Assembly: GCF_026191675.1 (NCBI RefSeq)
Contig: NZ_JAKRRY010000023.1
Span: forward strand, 1 to 64,000
Reading direction: 5' to 3'
Origin: Vibrio qingdaonensis
GTDB lineage: Bacteria > Pseudomonadota > Gammaproteobacteria > Enterobacterales > Vibrionaceae
DNA length: 64,000 bases
Below the pieces are notes generated by a model that had not been told where the DNA came from, ran no database searches, and saw only the letters and a program-made list of their open reading frames with translations. Positions 25,417 through 34,645 of the stretch are shown one piece after another (position 1 is the first letter of the stretch; each line of letters begins with the position of its first letter). Made by a program: the position numbers and the translations under genes.

Positions 25417-25623
25417 TTGCAATATCTCACAACAGAGGAGTTTAAGGAATTAACCCGCCCTTATCGTTTCGCATAATAAGGGGTTTGGGCTAGATATTGC
25501 GGTGGGATTATACGCTGCGCGTAATCGCTTGGCTACTCATTTTTCCATTTTTTATTTGCATTATAGGCCTTGATATGTATTATGTTGTCGCTAATTTCCA
25601 TACTCACGTCTTAGAGATTAGCT

Positions 25624-26997
25624 GTGTCCCTTTCTCCACGTTCCGTATCGAATTCCTCTGTGAAAAATCAGAACATTTTTACTGTTTCTCGCCTCAATGC
25701 AGAAGTGCGCTTATTGCTTGAAAATGAAATGGGTATTGTCTGGTTAGTTGGTGAAATTTCTAACTTTTCCTCTCCGGTTTCAGGCCATTGGTACCTCACG
25801 CTTAAAGACGCGCGCGCACAAGTTAAATGCGCGATGTTTAAAGGCAGTAATCGCCATGTCTCGTTTAAACCCGTCAATGGTAACCAAGTATTAGTTAAAG
25901 CGCGCTTATCGTTATACGAACCACGTGGTGACTATCAACTTATCATCGAGTCGATGCAACCAGAAGGGGATGGTCGTCTACAGCAAGAGTTTGAAAAACT
26001 GAAGATGTCATTGGCCGCAGAAGGGCTCTTTGCGCAGTCATTAAAACACCCACTTCCTGCCCACCCTAAACGTGTGGGAGTCATTACCTCTAAGACTGGT
26101 GCGGCACTTTACGATATCTTAGACGTTCTCAAACGCCGTGATCCTAGTTTGCCCGTCGTCGTTTACCCGACAACCGTTCAAGGAGAACATGCCGCGATTG
26201 AAATCGCACAAGCGATAGGACGCGCGAATAGCCGAAATGAATGTGACGTACTGATCGTCGGTCGTGGCGGCGGCTCTTTAGAGGATCTATGGTGCTTTAA
26301 TCACGAAATCGTCGCACGAACCATCGCCGCGAGTCAGATCCCAATCATTAGCGCGGTAGGTCACGAAATTGATGTCACCATCGCCGACTATGTTGCTGAC
26401 GTTCGTGCGCCGACCCCAAGTGCCGCAGCTGAGTTAGTCAGCAATGACACCTCGCATAAAAAGCAATCGCTAACCACAAAAGTACAGCAACTGCACAATG
26501 TATTCAGAGTGTACCTTGCTGAGCGAAAGCATCAGCTACAACACAATATTCAGGCCTTAAACGCCTTGCACCCTAAGCATCAACTTCAGCGACAACATCA
26601 GCGACTCGACGAAGCCGAATATCGATTAACTGCTGCTATCCGTCGGCGCTTGTCACAAGAAACGATGCGCCTAAAAGCAAAAGAACATCGCTTAGCACTA
26701 AATTCTCCGGTCAAAAAACTAAGTGAACAGCAATTTTTACTGCAACAAAGTGAGCAACGTTTAAAGCAAGCGATGCAGCGTCAACTCGTTCAGCTTCGCC
26801 ATCAGTATACGCTCAGTGTAGAAAAGCTAGACACAGTAAGTCCACTGGCAACATTAAAACGCGGCTATTCAATTACCCAAGACTCGCAGGGCAATGTCAT
26901 TACATCTGCCTCGCAAGTGGAAGTAGGTAAGACAATAACGACTAAACTCGATAAAGGCTCGATTGAAGCCACGGTTACAACAATCACTACCGGTTAG
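25624..26997 (+). CDS. xseA: Exodeoxyribonuclease VII large subunit
   Basis: The protein has 457 residues, like E. coli XseA (456). GTG is the start, with the frame opening MSLSPRSVSNSS. An OB-fold domain (about 18-120, with GEISNFSSPVSGHWYLTLKD) precedes the nuclease core containing VGVITSKTGAALYDIL, VGRGGGSLEDLWCFN and ISAVGHEIDVTIADYVADVRAPTPSAAAE. A long coiled coil (about 270-400) and the C-terminal segment LKRGYSIT follow. With XseB (not in this window) it degrades single-stranded DNA. Monocistronic, with a terminator after the stop. Confidence 0.97.
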   Translation: MSLSPRSVSNSSVKNQNIFTVSRLNAEVRLLLENEMGIVWLVGEISNFSSPVSGHWYLTLKDARAQVKCAMFKGSNRHVSFKPVNGNQVLVKARLSLYEPRGDYQLIIESMQPEGDGRLQQEFEKLKMSLAAEGLFAQSLKHPLPAHPKRVGVITSKTGAALYDILDVLKRRDPSLPVVVYPTTVQGEHAAIEIAQAIGRANSRNECDVLIVGRGGGSLEDLWCFNHEIVARTIAASQIPIISAVGHEIDVTIADYVADVRAPTPSAAAELVSNDTSHKKQSLTTKVQQLHNVFRVYLAERKHQLQHNIQALNALHPKHQLQRQHQRLDEAEYRLTAAIRRRLSQETMRLKAKEHRLALNSPVKKLSEQQFLLQQSEQRLKQAMQRQLVQLRHQYTLSVEKLDTVSPLATLKRGYSITQDSQGNVITSASQVEVGKTITTKLDKGSIEATVTTITTG

Positions 26998-27033
26998 ATC
27001 AGCTAGCACAAATCCACATCAATTAGAGCACAG

Positions 27034-27069
27034 ACAGAGCCCTGTAATAACGCGATTACTGGGCTCTGT
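27034..27069. terminator. Terminator of xseA and of the convergent zinc-ribbon gene
   Basis: ACAGAGCCC pairs with GGGCTCTGT across an 18-base loop. The stem lies between the convergent stops of xseA and the zinc-ribbon gene. Confidence 0.65.
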
Positions 27070-27080
27070 TTATCTGTTTA

Positions 27081-27317
27081 TTAAGACAGTCCTAACAATT
27101 GAAATTCAATCTTTACTCTTGATTTAGACTTCAATTCGTTACAACTATGGCAAAAGTAGCTAGCTGACCCACACGCCTGCAGCTTTTCCAACAGGGCAGA
27201 ACAATCTGGGCAAAACGCCACTTTTCTATAATGCTTGCTACATGATGAACAGTAATATTGTCCATCCCAAGTAAGAGCCGAATGACAACTCGGACATGGA
27301 TTTTCTTGGCCTTGCAT
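27081..27317 (-). CDS. yfgJ: Zinc-ribbon protein, YfgJ family
   Basis: The protein has 78 residues with four CxxC pairs: CPSCH, CSSCS, CPDCS and CHSCN, forming two zinc ribbons. Length, Cys pattern and position beside xseA match E. coli YfgJ (double zinc ribbon, function unknown). The ATG has AAGGAG eight bases upstream. The 442 bases between it and the next gene (27318-27759) contain nothing coding that I can see, so it probably has its own promoter there. Confidence 0.82.
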   Translation of the reverse strand: MQGQENPCPSCHSALTWDGQYYCSSCSKHYRKVAFCPDCSALLEKLQACGSASYFCHSCNELKSKSRVKIEFQLLGLS

Positions 27318-27759
27318 GCCATCTCCTTAATCAATCAATATGATGAGTACAAAGTTACAGTGAATTTAGGAGCGCTTCACTCAGCACGATCTTAATGACT
27401 TTAGTGCGAGAGTTTTTTGATCTTGATGCCCTATCGCTTTATCACCCAAACTTGCCTCTCTATCAGCTCAGGTAAATGTGCCGATACTTTGACGTTCTTT
27501 ACCCTCGACACTACTCTAAATAGGTATTAAAAGTATCACTTATCACTCGACACCCTAGCGATGCTTTTCACGATCTTATCTCGATCCTACCCAAAAGCTA
27601 TGTTGATCAGCGATCTGCTACAAAAAGAACATTTATATAACCACACACCGAAAGCATAAGTTACATATCCTGCATTTGGACTGCAAGCAGATTAATCAAC
27701 TTAATTACACCCCACATTCAACCACTTTATAGAATTTAATAAAAAGATCATTTCTAGCA

Positions 27760-28623
27760 TTAGTGGATTACATAGGTATGCATACGTATATAAGTTGATT
27801 CTATTGTTTCAAGCTTAATCTGTGTCTTTGAAATTGAAGATGTGGATGTCACATGCGTGCCACCACAAGGCATAACCACAAGTGCGTCACACTTATTCCA
27901 ATGCCAAAATCGAGAACTGGTCAAATAAGGGCCCTCGAGTTGCATCTGGATCGGCGATGGTTGAGATAACCAGTGCGTTAGCAATGTATTCACGGCCGAC
28001 TCTATTTCTACAATGTCTGAAAGCACATCTGCCGTATTCAAACCACGCTTCTTTAATGTTTTACCCAAGCGATATAGATCCACACACCTATCAGGAAGAA
28101 CCTCACTTTGTTCTTGTGCGTAGCTATTGAAATCATAGTGCCCTAACCCATCAATTCGATCCGCGACTTTTCTCCAATATTTATCAGCCAACACTTTATT
28201 TAGTGCTAAAGAAGCAATATGACCAGCACTATGCCCACGACTCAGGCTCGCTTGATAATCGGCATCAATCTCTAACGTGACGGTTTGTCCTTGTGTCAGC
28301 GCTAACCTTTGAGAGAGGCGATGAACCACAACAAACACCCAACCTTCCGTATCACGCTTTACGGGTATCGCTTCAGCGACATAAAGCTCACTCGTCGCTA
28401 ACTCTATTGCACCAACCAAACAATCACTCACGTCCATACGATTGCCATCGATGGTCATCCAACCACGATCGGCTGGATGGTCGGGCCATATGTGACTAAC
28501 AGGATGAAACGGCGTACTTTCAACCACCACATCCGTATACTCTTGACCCTCTACTCGCAATTGAACGACGCTTTCAAGCGTAGTCATGTCATGGCAAAAA
28601 AAGGTTTTCGTTGCTGTAATCAT
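27760..28623 (-). CDS. AlaX-like trans-acting alanyl-tRNA editing hydrolase
   Basis: The protein has 287 residues. The zinc-binding motifs of the AlaRS/ThrRS editing (SAD) domain are both present: HSAGH (HxxxH, about 132-136) and CGGTH (CxxxH, about 254-258). AlaX proteins deacylate mischarged Ser- or Gly-tRNA(Ala) in trans. The N-terminal beta-barrel portion FHPVSHIWPDHPADRGWMTIDG is shorter and more divergent than in AlaX-M, so the true tRNA substrate is uncertain. It sits between yfgJ and der, where E. coli has no such gene. AAGGGA precedes the ATG by ten bases. Confidence 0.8.
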   Translation of the reverse strand: MITATKTFFCHDMTTLESVVQLRVEGQEYTDVVVESTPFHPVSHIWPDHPADRGWMTIDGNRMDVSDCLVGAIELATSELYVAEAIPVKRDTEGWVFVVVHRLSQRLALTQGQTVTLEIDADYQASLSRGHSAGHIASLALNKVLADKYWRKVADRIDGLGHYDFNSYAQEQSEVLPDRCVDLYRLGKTLKKRGLNTADVLSDIVEIESAVNTLLTHWLSQPSPIQMQLEGPYLTSSRFWHWNKCDALVVMPCGGTHVTSTSSISKTQIKLETIESTYIRMHTYVIH

Positions 28624-28643
28624 ATTTTAGCTTCCCTTAAACT

Positions 28644-28673
28644 AAAAAAACGCCCACTGATAATCAGCGGGCG
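28644..28673 (-). terminator. Terminator of der
   Basis: On the minus strand CGCCCGCTGAT pairs with ATCAGTGGGCG and is followed by TTTTTTT. Confidence 0.85.
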
Positions 28674-28693
28674 TCTCTATTTTTTCTTACGCT

Positions 28694-30181
28694 TTATTTC
28701 TTAGTACGACCTTTCATCATGGTCATTAAGCGTTTGTGTTTTCGCTCTTGCGACAACGTCATCTTGTTCGACTTACCTTCAAATGGGTTCTCGCTGTTTT
28801 GGAATTGAATCCTAATCGGCGTCCCCATAATCTCTAAGGCACGACGATAGTAATTCATCAAGAAGCGCTTGTAAGAGTCTGGTAGTTCTTTCACTTGGTT
28901 ACCATGAACGATAACGATTGGTGGGTTATAGCCACCAGCATGCGCGTATTTAAGCTTAACACGTCGACCACGAACCATTGGTGGTTGGTGATCATCCGTT
29001 GCCATCTTCATAATACGAGTAAGTACAGAAGTACCCACACGTGTTGTCGCTGACTTATACGCTTCTTGTACCGATTCAAATAAGTGACCGACACCTGTAC
29101 CATGCAATGCAGAAATGAAGTGAATACGAGCAAAGTCAACGAAACCTAAGCGGCGATCGAGTTCTTTTTTAACATGCTCTTTAACATCGTTATCCAAGCC
29201 ATCCCATTTATTGACGGCGATAACGATAGAGCGTCCCGCATTCAATGCAAAGCCAAGTAAGCTAAGATCTTGATCTGAGATATTTTCACGCGCATCAATA
29301 ACCAATAATACAACGTTGGCATCCTCTACGGCTTTAAGTGTCTTCACCACAGAGAATTTTTCAACGGTCTCATTAATACGACGACGACGACGAACACCCG
29401 CAGTATCGATCAATACATATTCGCGCTCATCACGTTGCATTGGGATATAGATAGAGTCACGAGTCGTGCCTGGCATATCGTAAACAACCACACGCTCTTC
29501 ACCAAGAATACGGTTGGTCAACGTTGATTTACCAACGTTAGGGCGACCAATAATCGCTAACTTGATTGGCTGATCTTGCAGACGCTGAAACTCTTTCTCC
29601 GCTTCTTCTTCCGTGTATTCCAGTTGCTCTTCTTCTTCATCTTCAAAATCAGTCAGATCTTCAATCTCACCATTTTCTTTTTCAAGAGCTTCCGCAAAAG
29701 GATTTAACGCACGGTCAATCAGCACGGATACACCACGACCGTGAGCCGCTGCGATTTGATACATGTCATCAACGCCAAGCTTCCAGAATTCAGCACTGGC
29801 AACATCGGCATCAATACCATCAACCTTGTTAACTACTAAGATCGCTGGTTTTTCAATCTTACGTAAATGTTGAGCGATTGCTTCATCTGATGGTGTGAGA
29901 CCGGCGCGGCCATCAACCATAAACAGCACGACATCAGCCTCATCGATGGCGGCTAATGACTGCTCTGCCATTTTTGTTTCAACACCTTCTTCAGTGCCAT
30001 CAATACCACCAGTATCGATCACAATGAATTCATGCTCACCTAGCTTCGCCTGACCGTATTTACGGTCTCGAGTCAGTCCAGGAAAATCTGCAACCAACGC
30101 ATCACGAGTGCGAGTTAGCCTGTTAAACAGGGTCGACTTACCTACGTTTGGGCGTCCCACTAGGGCAACAACAGGTACCAT
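28694..30181 (-). CDS. der: Ribosome biogenesis GTPase Der (EngA)
   Basis: The protein has 495 residues with two tandem Ras-like G domains: GRPNVGKST with DTGG and NKVD in the first, then GRPNVGKST with DTAG and NKWD in the second. A KH-like C-terminal domain (about 375-480) and a basic tail follow. An acidic insert EDLTDFEDEEEEQLEYTEEE (about 165-185) links the G domains. It is essential for 50S assembly. It lies downstream of bamB, separated by 171 bp that hold a hairpin, so der probably has its own promoter as well. Confidence 0.97.
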   Translation of the reverse strand: MVPVVALVGRPNVGKSTLFNRLTRTRDALVADFPGLTRDRKYGQAKLGEHEFIVIDTGGIDGTEEGVETKMAEQSLAAIDEADVVLFMVDGRAGLTPSDEAIAQHLRKIEKPAILVVNKVDGIDADVASAEFWKLGVDDMYQIAAAHGRGVSVLIDRALNPFAEALEKENGEIEDLTDFEDEEEEQLEYTEEEAEKEFQRLQDQPIKLAIIGRPNVGKSTLTNRILGEERVVVYDMPGTTRDSIYIPMQRDEREYVLIDTAGVRRRRRINETVEKFSVVKTLKAVEDANVVLLVIDARENISDQDLSLLGFALNAGRSIVIAVNKWDGLDNDVKEHVKKELDRRLGFVDFARIHFISALHGTGVGHLFESVQEAYKSATTRVGTSVLTRIMKMATDDHQPPMVRGRRVKLKYAHAGGYNPPIVIVHGNQVKELPDSYKRFLMNYYRRALEIMGTPIRIQFQNSENPFEGKSNKMTLSQERKHKRLMTMMKGRTKK

Positions 30182-30300
30182 AATAACCTCTATACTTATC
30201 TTGTTATGTGGTTATAGGTAAAATTCGAGCTTTCCTATAACCACACCATTATCCATCTGTCCGCGTACGAAAAGATCCTTTTGCTTCGCAGCAATAAAAT

Positions 30301-30328
30301 GGCTCCTAACTGAAATCAGCAAGGAGCC
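30301..30328 (-). terminator. Hairpin after bamB, probable terminator or attenuator
   Basis: GGCTCCT pairs with AGGAGCC across 14 bases; on the minus strand it is followed by ATTTTATT, a weak U-tract. It lies between bamB and der. Confidence 0.55.
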
Positions 30329-30352
30329 TTATGTGAATTATATCACGATTTT

Positions 30353-31510
30353 TTATTTGATCGTCAGTTTCTTTATTTCACCGTCACGATTCACGATGAT
30401 GTAACCACCTGGCACCATGGTTGGACCAACCGACAAACCACTTTCATTCGTCATTTGCTGAGAAACAAAATATCCCGTCTCTCTATCTAGCCAATGCAGG
30501 TAACCTAGGCTATCTCCAACAACCACAAAACCATCTACAATCACAGGTGCGGTCAACAAACGGTTCTCTAACAGTTTGTTTTCCCATAGTTCTGTGCCAC
30601 TTCGAGCATCGACAGCCACGATATGATCATTATCGGTAATGAGATATAAAGTACGACTGTCCGTTGCCATGTCCGTTGCAGAAGAGTAGTTACGCTTCCA
30701 GATTGGGTTACCCGAACGTAAGTCTATCGCAATCAATTGACCATTAAAGCCAATCGTATATAACGTGCCGCCAAGAATAATCGGCGATGCGTCCACATCT
30801 ACCAAACGATCAATTTCGGTCGCCCCTTTTGGTGTGCCCACAGGTTGCTGCCAAATCAACTGACCACGCTCTACGATAGCAGCGGCGAGACGTCCGTTTG
30901 CCGTTCCCCAGAACACGCCACCAGAAATGGCCGCTGGTGCACTATCACCACGTAACGTTAAGTTTGGAACGTCTGTGCTAATCGCCCAACGTTCTTCACC
31001 ATTACTTTGCTCTAGCGCGACCAATAAGCCTTGGCTTGTGTGCACCATGATGAGGTTGGCATCCGCAACGGGTTTCGCCAACACTTCACCGTTCACCTCA
31101 GCACGCCATACGACTTCACCCGTTTCGACATCCAAAGCGATAACTTCACCGTTTTCGCTACCGATATAGAGTTTTTGATAAGCCGTTGCAATGCCGCCAG
31201 ACAAACGAGCTGAGTCATCCTCTTCTAGGTCAACTTGCCAGAGTGTATTACCACTTTCAGGATCGTACGCTTTTACGACACCATCTCGACTGGCAACAAA
31301 CAATTTATCATAGGCATACGCTGGCGACAGCTTGGAAAAAAATTGCCCTATGCCGCTACCAATACTTGATGACCATTCGGTTGCAGGTGAAAACTCACTG
31401 TCAACGACTGGCAATGGTGCCATGATGACCGTATCTTCTTCACTCGAACAACCAGCCAGCACGCCCAGCACCGAAATAGAAAGTAAAACCTTCTTAACGA
31501 ATCTATTCAT
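30353..31510 (-). CDS. bamB: Outer-membrane assembly lipoprotein BamB
   Basis: The protein has 385 residues. The lipobox VLAGC places the lipidated Cys at residue 21, followed by SSEED. The rest is an eight-bladed beta-propeller of PQQ-like repeats (for example GNTLWQVDLEED, GEVVWRAEVNGE, GNPIWKRNYSS, GTELWENKLL). BamB is a periplasm-facing lipoprotein of the BAM complex that supports BamA in inserting outer-membrane beta-barrels. It follows yfgM by ten bases in the same order as in E. coli. Confidence 0.96.
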   Translation of the reverse strand: MNRFVKKVLLSISVLGVLAGCSSEEDTVIMAPLPVVDSEFSPATEWSSSIGSGIGQFFSKLSPAYAYDKLFVASRDGVVKAYDPESGNTLWQVDLEEDDSARLSGGIATAYQKLYIGSENGEVIALDVETGEVVWRAEVNGEVLAKPVADANLIMVHTSQGLLVALEQSNGEERWAISTDVPNLTLRGDSAPAAISGGVFWGTANGRLAAAIVERGQLIWQQPVGTPKGATEIDRLVDVDASPIILGGTLYTIGFNGQLIAIDLRSGNPIWKRNYSSATDMATDSRTLYLITDNDHIVAVDARSGTELWENKLLENRLLTAPVIVDGFVVVGDSLGYLHWLDRETGYFVSQQMTNESGLSVGPTMVPGGYIIVNRDGEIKKLTIK

Positions 31511-31520
31511 CGGCTAGCCC

Positions 31521-32135
31521 TTACTTGGCAAGATCATCCAGCTTAATTTGCAACGCTTGGCTGGCATCTTGCGCTTGTTGCGCTTCAGTATACGCAGAAT
31601 ATGCCACATCACGTTCACCGGCTTTAATAGCAATGTCACCACGAAGCTCAGCAACTCGACCCGCCCACGCTTCATCGGTGATTTTATCAAGTTCCGCTCT
31701 CGCGCCGTCGATATTCTCTTGCTCTGCCATAATTCGTGCAATACGGTAAGTCACTAACGGAGAAACCGCTGCATCTTTGGTATTCGCTTGTGCCCACTGA
31801 AGTTGTGTTAGTGCTTGGTCAAGCTCACCAGCTTCAACTTGAGCTTTTGCCAACTGCAGTGCCGCTAATACTGAATATTCCGTCGCCTTGCTTGTATCGA
31901 TAAAGCTTTGAACTTCAGCACCCGCTTCAACACCTTGTGCTGCGATCGCTTCAACGACGCTGGTATATTGTTCAGACGCTGCTTCTTGAGCTTGAATCGC
32001 TGAATCTTGGTAAAAACGCCAACCGAACAAGCCACCTAAACCAACGACAACACCCAATACAACGGCCTTGCCGTTTTCTTGCCACCAATCTTTGATCGCT
32101 TCTACTTGTTGCTCTTCAGAATCGTAGAGTTCCAC
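31521..32135 (-). CDS. yfgM: Ancillary SecYEG translocon subunit YfgM
   Basis: The protein has 204 residues from the GTG at 32135 (MELYDSEEQQVEAIKDWW), matching the E. coli YfgM start; a farther GTG at 32165 would add ten atypical residues. A ribosome-binding site (AAGAGGACAGGA) precedes the chosen start. A single membrane segment lies at about 24-44 (AVVLGVVVGLGGLFGWRFY), with a periplasmic TPR-like helical domain after it. YfgM associates with SecYEG and PpiD and links to chaperone traffic in the periplasm. It lies between hisS (84 bp) and bamB (10 bp). Confidence 0.93.
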   Translation of the reverse strand: MELYDSEEQQVEAIKDWWQENGKAVVLGVVVGLGGLFGWRFYQDSAIQAQEAASEQYTSVVEAIAAQGVEAGAEVQSFIDTSKATEYSVLAALQLAKAQVEAGELDQALTQLQWAQANTKDAAVSPLVTYRIARIMAEQENIDGARAELDKITDEAWAGRVAELRGDIAIKAGERDVAYSAYTEAQQAQDASQALQIKLDDLAK

Positions 32136-32219
32136 TTCCTGTCCTCTTAAAAATAATATCGTCACTGTCTAATAAAGAGGTCGTTACCCACCACCTCTTC
32201 TTCGTTACCAAGACAGGAT

Positions 32220-33488
32220 TTAAATAATATCTGCTAATTTAGCGGTTAACTCATTTAGCGCAACAGTTTCCTGCGTGCCACCTTGCAAATCTTTGACCAC
32301 GACCGTGTTCTCAGCCACTTCATTTTCGCCAAGCACTAGTGCGTAAACCGCACCCACTTTATCTGCACGTTTAAATTGTTTCTTAAAGTTACCGCCACCA
32401 AAGTGATTCATCACTCGAATACCAGGCATCGCTTCACGTAACTGCTCAGCTAATTTCACGCCTGCAATCATGGTGCCTTCACCTGACGTCACGACGTATG
32501 CATCAACACTACGGCGTACTTCAGTCAGCTCTAATGTTTCCATCATCAGTACAAGGCGTTCTAGGCCCATAGCAAAGCCAACTGCAGGCATTGCTTTACC
32601 GCCAAGTTGCTCTACAAGACCATCGTAACGTCCACCGCCACAAACGGTGCCTTGCGCACCCAAGCTGTCTGTAATCCACTCGAAAACGGTACGGTTATAG
32701 TAATCTAAACCACGAACTAAACGTTGGTTGACCGTATACGCTATACCCGCCGCATCTAATAGTTCACACAGACCTGAGAAATGCGCTTTAGACTCCTCGT
32801 CTAAGTAATCCGCCAGTTCCGGTGCATCGACTAAAATCGCTTGAACGTCTTGATTCTTACTATCAAGTACGCGCAATGGGTTAGTATGCATACGACGCTT
32901 GCTGTCTTCATCCAGCACGTCGATATGCTGCTCTAAGTGGGCTATCAACGCGGTACGATAGTTGGCACGCGCTTCCAGTGAACCGATAGAGTTAAGTTCT
33001 AAACGAACATGTTCATGGATACCTAGCTCACGCCATAAACGCGCTGTCATCATGATCAATTCAGCATCGACATCAGGGCCATCAAGACCAAACACTTCAA
33101 CACCACATTGGTGGAATTGACGGTAACGACCTTTCTGAGGGCGTTCATGACGGAACATAGGGCCCATGTACCATAAACGCTGCTCTTGGTTATAGAGCAA
33201 GCCATTTTCAATCCCTGCACGTACACAGCCAGCTGTCCCTTCTGGACGCAGTGTCAGGCTATCGCCATTACGGTCCTCAAAGGTGTACATTTCTTTTTCT
33301 ACCACGTCGGTGACTTCACCAATCGCACGGCGGAATAAGTTTGTCATCTCAACAATTGGCATGCGGACTTCATTATAGCCGTATGCACTGACAACTTGTT
33401 TAACCGTATTCTCTACTTTTTGCCAAAGAGGAGATTGTGTAGGAAGGCAGTCATTCATGCCTCGTATTGCTTGTATAGTTTTTGCCAC
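32220..33488 (-). CDS. hisS: Histidyl-tRNA synthetase
   Basis: The protein has 422 residues, a class II synthetase. It starts MAKTIQAIRGMNDCLP. Motif 2 is seen around MGPMFRHERPQKGRYRQFHQ, the histidine-specific motif in RLVRGLDYYNRTVFEW, and motif 3 in AVGFAMGLERLVLMM. The C-terminal anticodon-binding domain covers about 330-422. It charges tRNA-His. It lies 24 bp after ispG and 84 bp before yfgM, in the conserved rodZ-ispG-hisS-yfgM-bamB cluster. Confidence 0.97.
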   Translation of the reverse strand: MAKTIQAIRGMNDCLPTQSPLWQKVENTVKQVVSAYGYNEVRMPIVEMTNLFRRAIGEVTDVVEKEMYTFEDRNGDSLTLRPEGTAGCVRAGIENGLLYNQEQRLWYMGPMFRHERPQKGRYRQFHQCGVEVFGLDGPDVDAELIMMTARLWRELGIHEHVRLELNSIGSLEARANYRTALIAHLEQHIDVLDEDSKRRMHTNPLRVLDSKNQDVQAILVDAPELADYLDEESKAHFSGLCELLDAAGIAYTVNQRLVRGLDYYNRTVFEWITDSLGAQGTVCGGGRYDGLVEQLGGKAMPAVGFAMGLERLVLMMETLELTEVRRSVDAYVVTSGEGTMIAGVKLAEQLREAMPGIRVMNHFGGGNFKKQFKRADKVGAVYALVLGENEVAENTVVVKDLQGGTQETVALNELTAKLADII

Positions 33489-33512
33489 AGTTAAATACCG
33501 TTATCGTTGAGA

Positions 33513-34637
33513 TTATTTGTCGTCTATCTGACTAATATTGATTCGATTGTTTTCATCTAAAATTGAGGCTTTCGCGCGAATTTTAGCTTCTAACTTACTA
33601 ATAAGATCATCGTTGTCTAAGCGCTCTTTTTGACGTTTACCATCTTCGTAAAAAGCACTTTTTTTATTACTGCCTGCTAACCCTAAGTGAGATACTTCCG
33701 CTTCGCCTGGACCATTCACTACGCACCCAATGATCGAAACATCCATTGGTGTAATGATATCTTCTAGGCGCTGCTCCAGTGCATTCACGGTGCCAATAAC
33801 GTCGAATTCTTGGCGAGAGCAACTTGGGCAGGCAATGAAGTTAATACCGCGAGAGCGAATTCGCAGGGATTTAAGAATATCAAAGCCAACTTTAATTTCT
33901 TCTACCGGATCGGCCGCTAACGAAATTCGCAGCGTGTCACCGATACCTTCAGCTAACAGCATGCCTAGACCAACAGAAGATTTCACCGCACCTGCTCGTG
34001 CGCCACCCGCTTCGGTAATGCCTAAGTGCAAAGGCTGATCAATTTTCTTTGCTAGCAATCGGTAAGAATCAACCGCAAGAAAAACATCGGATGCTTTTAC
34101 GCTGATCTTGAATTGATCAAAGTTCAGGCGATCTAAAATATCCACGTGACGCATAGCAGACTCCACCAACGCTTCAGGTGTTGGTTCGCCATACTTCATT
34201 TGAATGTCTTTTTCTAACGATCCGCCATTCACACCAATTCGAATAGGAATATTATTATCTCGAGCACAGTCGACCACGGAGCGAATACGTGCTTCGTTAC
34301 CAATGTTACCGGGGTTAATACGCAAGCAATCTACACCATATTCAGCCACCTTTAAGGCAATCCGATAATCAAAATGAATATCGGCAACTAATGGAATCGA
34401 AACTTGCTTCTTAATTTCTCGAAAGGCTTCTGCAGCGTCCATCGTTGGAACAGAAACGCGGACAATATCTGCCCCGACATTTTCCAACGCTCGGATCTGA
34501 GCAACCGTCGCTTGCACGTCGGTTGTACGCGTGTTTGTCATGGATTGAACGGCGATTGGTGCGCCGTCACCGATAGGTACATCACCCACATAAATACGCG
34601 TAGATGGGCGACGTTTAATTGGAGATTCGTGATGCAT
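33513..34637 (-). CDS. ispG: 4-hydroxy-3-methylbut-2-en-1-yl diphosphate synthase
   Basis: The protein has 374 residues. A TIM-barrel N-terminal part (TTDVQATVAQIRALENVGADIVRVS) is followed by the iron-sulfur domain with ligands in ACPSCSRQEFD and GCVVNGPGEAE. It makes HMBPP in the MEP isoprenoid pathway and needs a [4Fe-4S] cluster, which the isc system encoded about 5 kb away would supply. It starts eight bases after the rodZ stop. Confidence 0.97.
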   Translation of the reverse strand: MHHESPIKRRPSTRIYVGDVPIGDGAPIAVQSMTNTRTTDVQATVAQIRALENVGADIVRVSVPTMDAAEAFREIKKQVSIPLVADIHFDYRIALKVAEYGVDCLRINPGNIGNEARIRSVVDCARDNNIPIRIGVNGGSLEKDIQMKYGEPTPEALVESAMRHVDILDRLNFDQFKISVKASDVFLAVDSYRLLAKKIDQPLHLGITEAGGARAGAVKSSVGLGMLLAEGIGDTLRISLAADPVEEIKVGFDILKSLRIRSRGINFIACPSCSRQEFDVIGTVNALEQRLEDIITPMDVSIIGCVVNGPGEAEVSHLGLAGSNKKSAFYEDGKRQKERLDNDDLISKLEAKIRAKASILDENNRINISQIDDK

Positions 34638-34645
34638 ATTGAGTT

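Noticed and set aside
25455..25485. PurR box upstream of guaB
   Set aside because: The region resembles a PurR half site only loosely; too many mismatches to the 16-bp palindrome.
27318..27759. Small gene or RNA between yfgJ and the AlaX-like gene
   Set aside because: No frame with a ribosome-binding site, no strong hairpin and no recognised motif on either strand.
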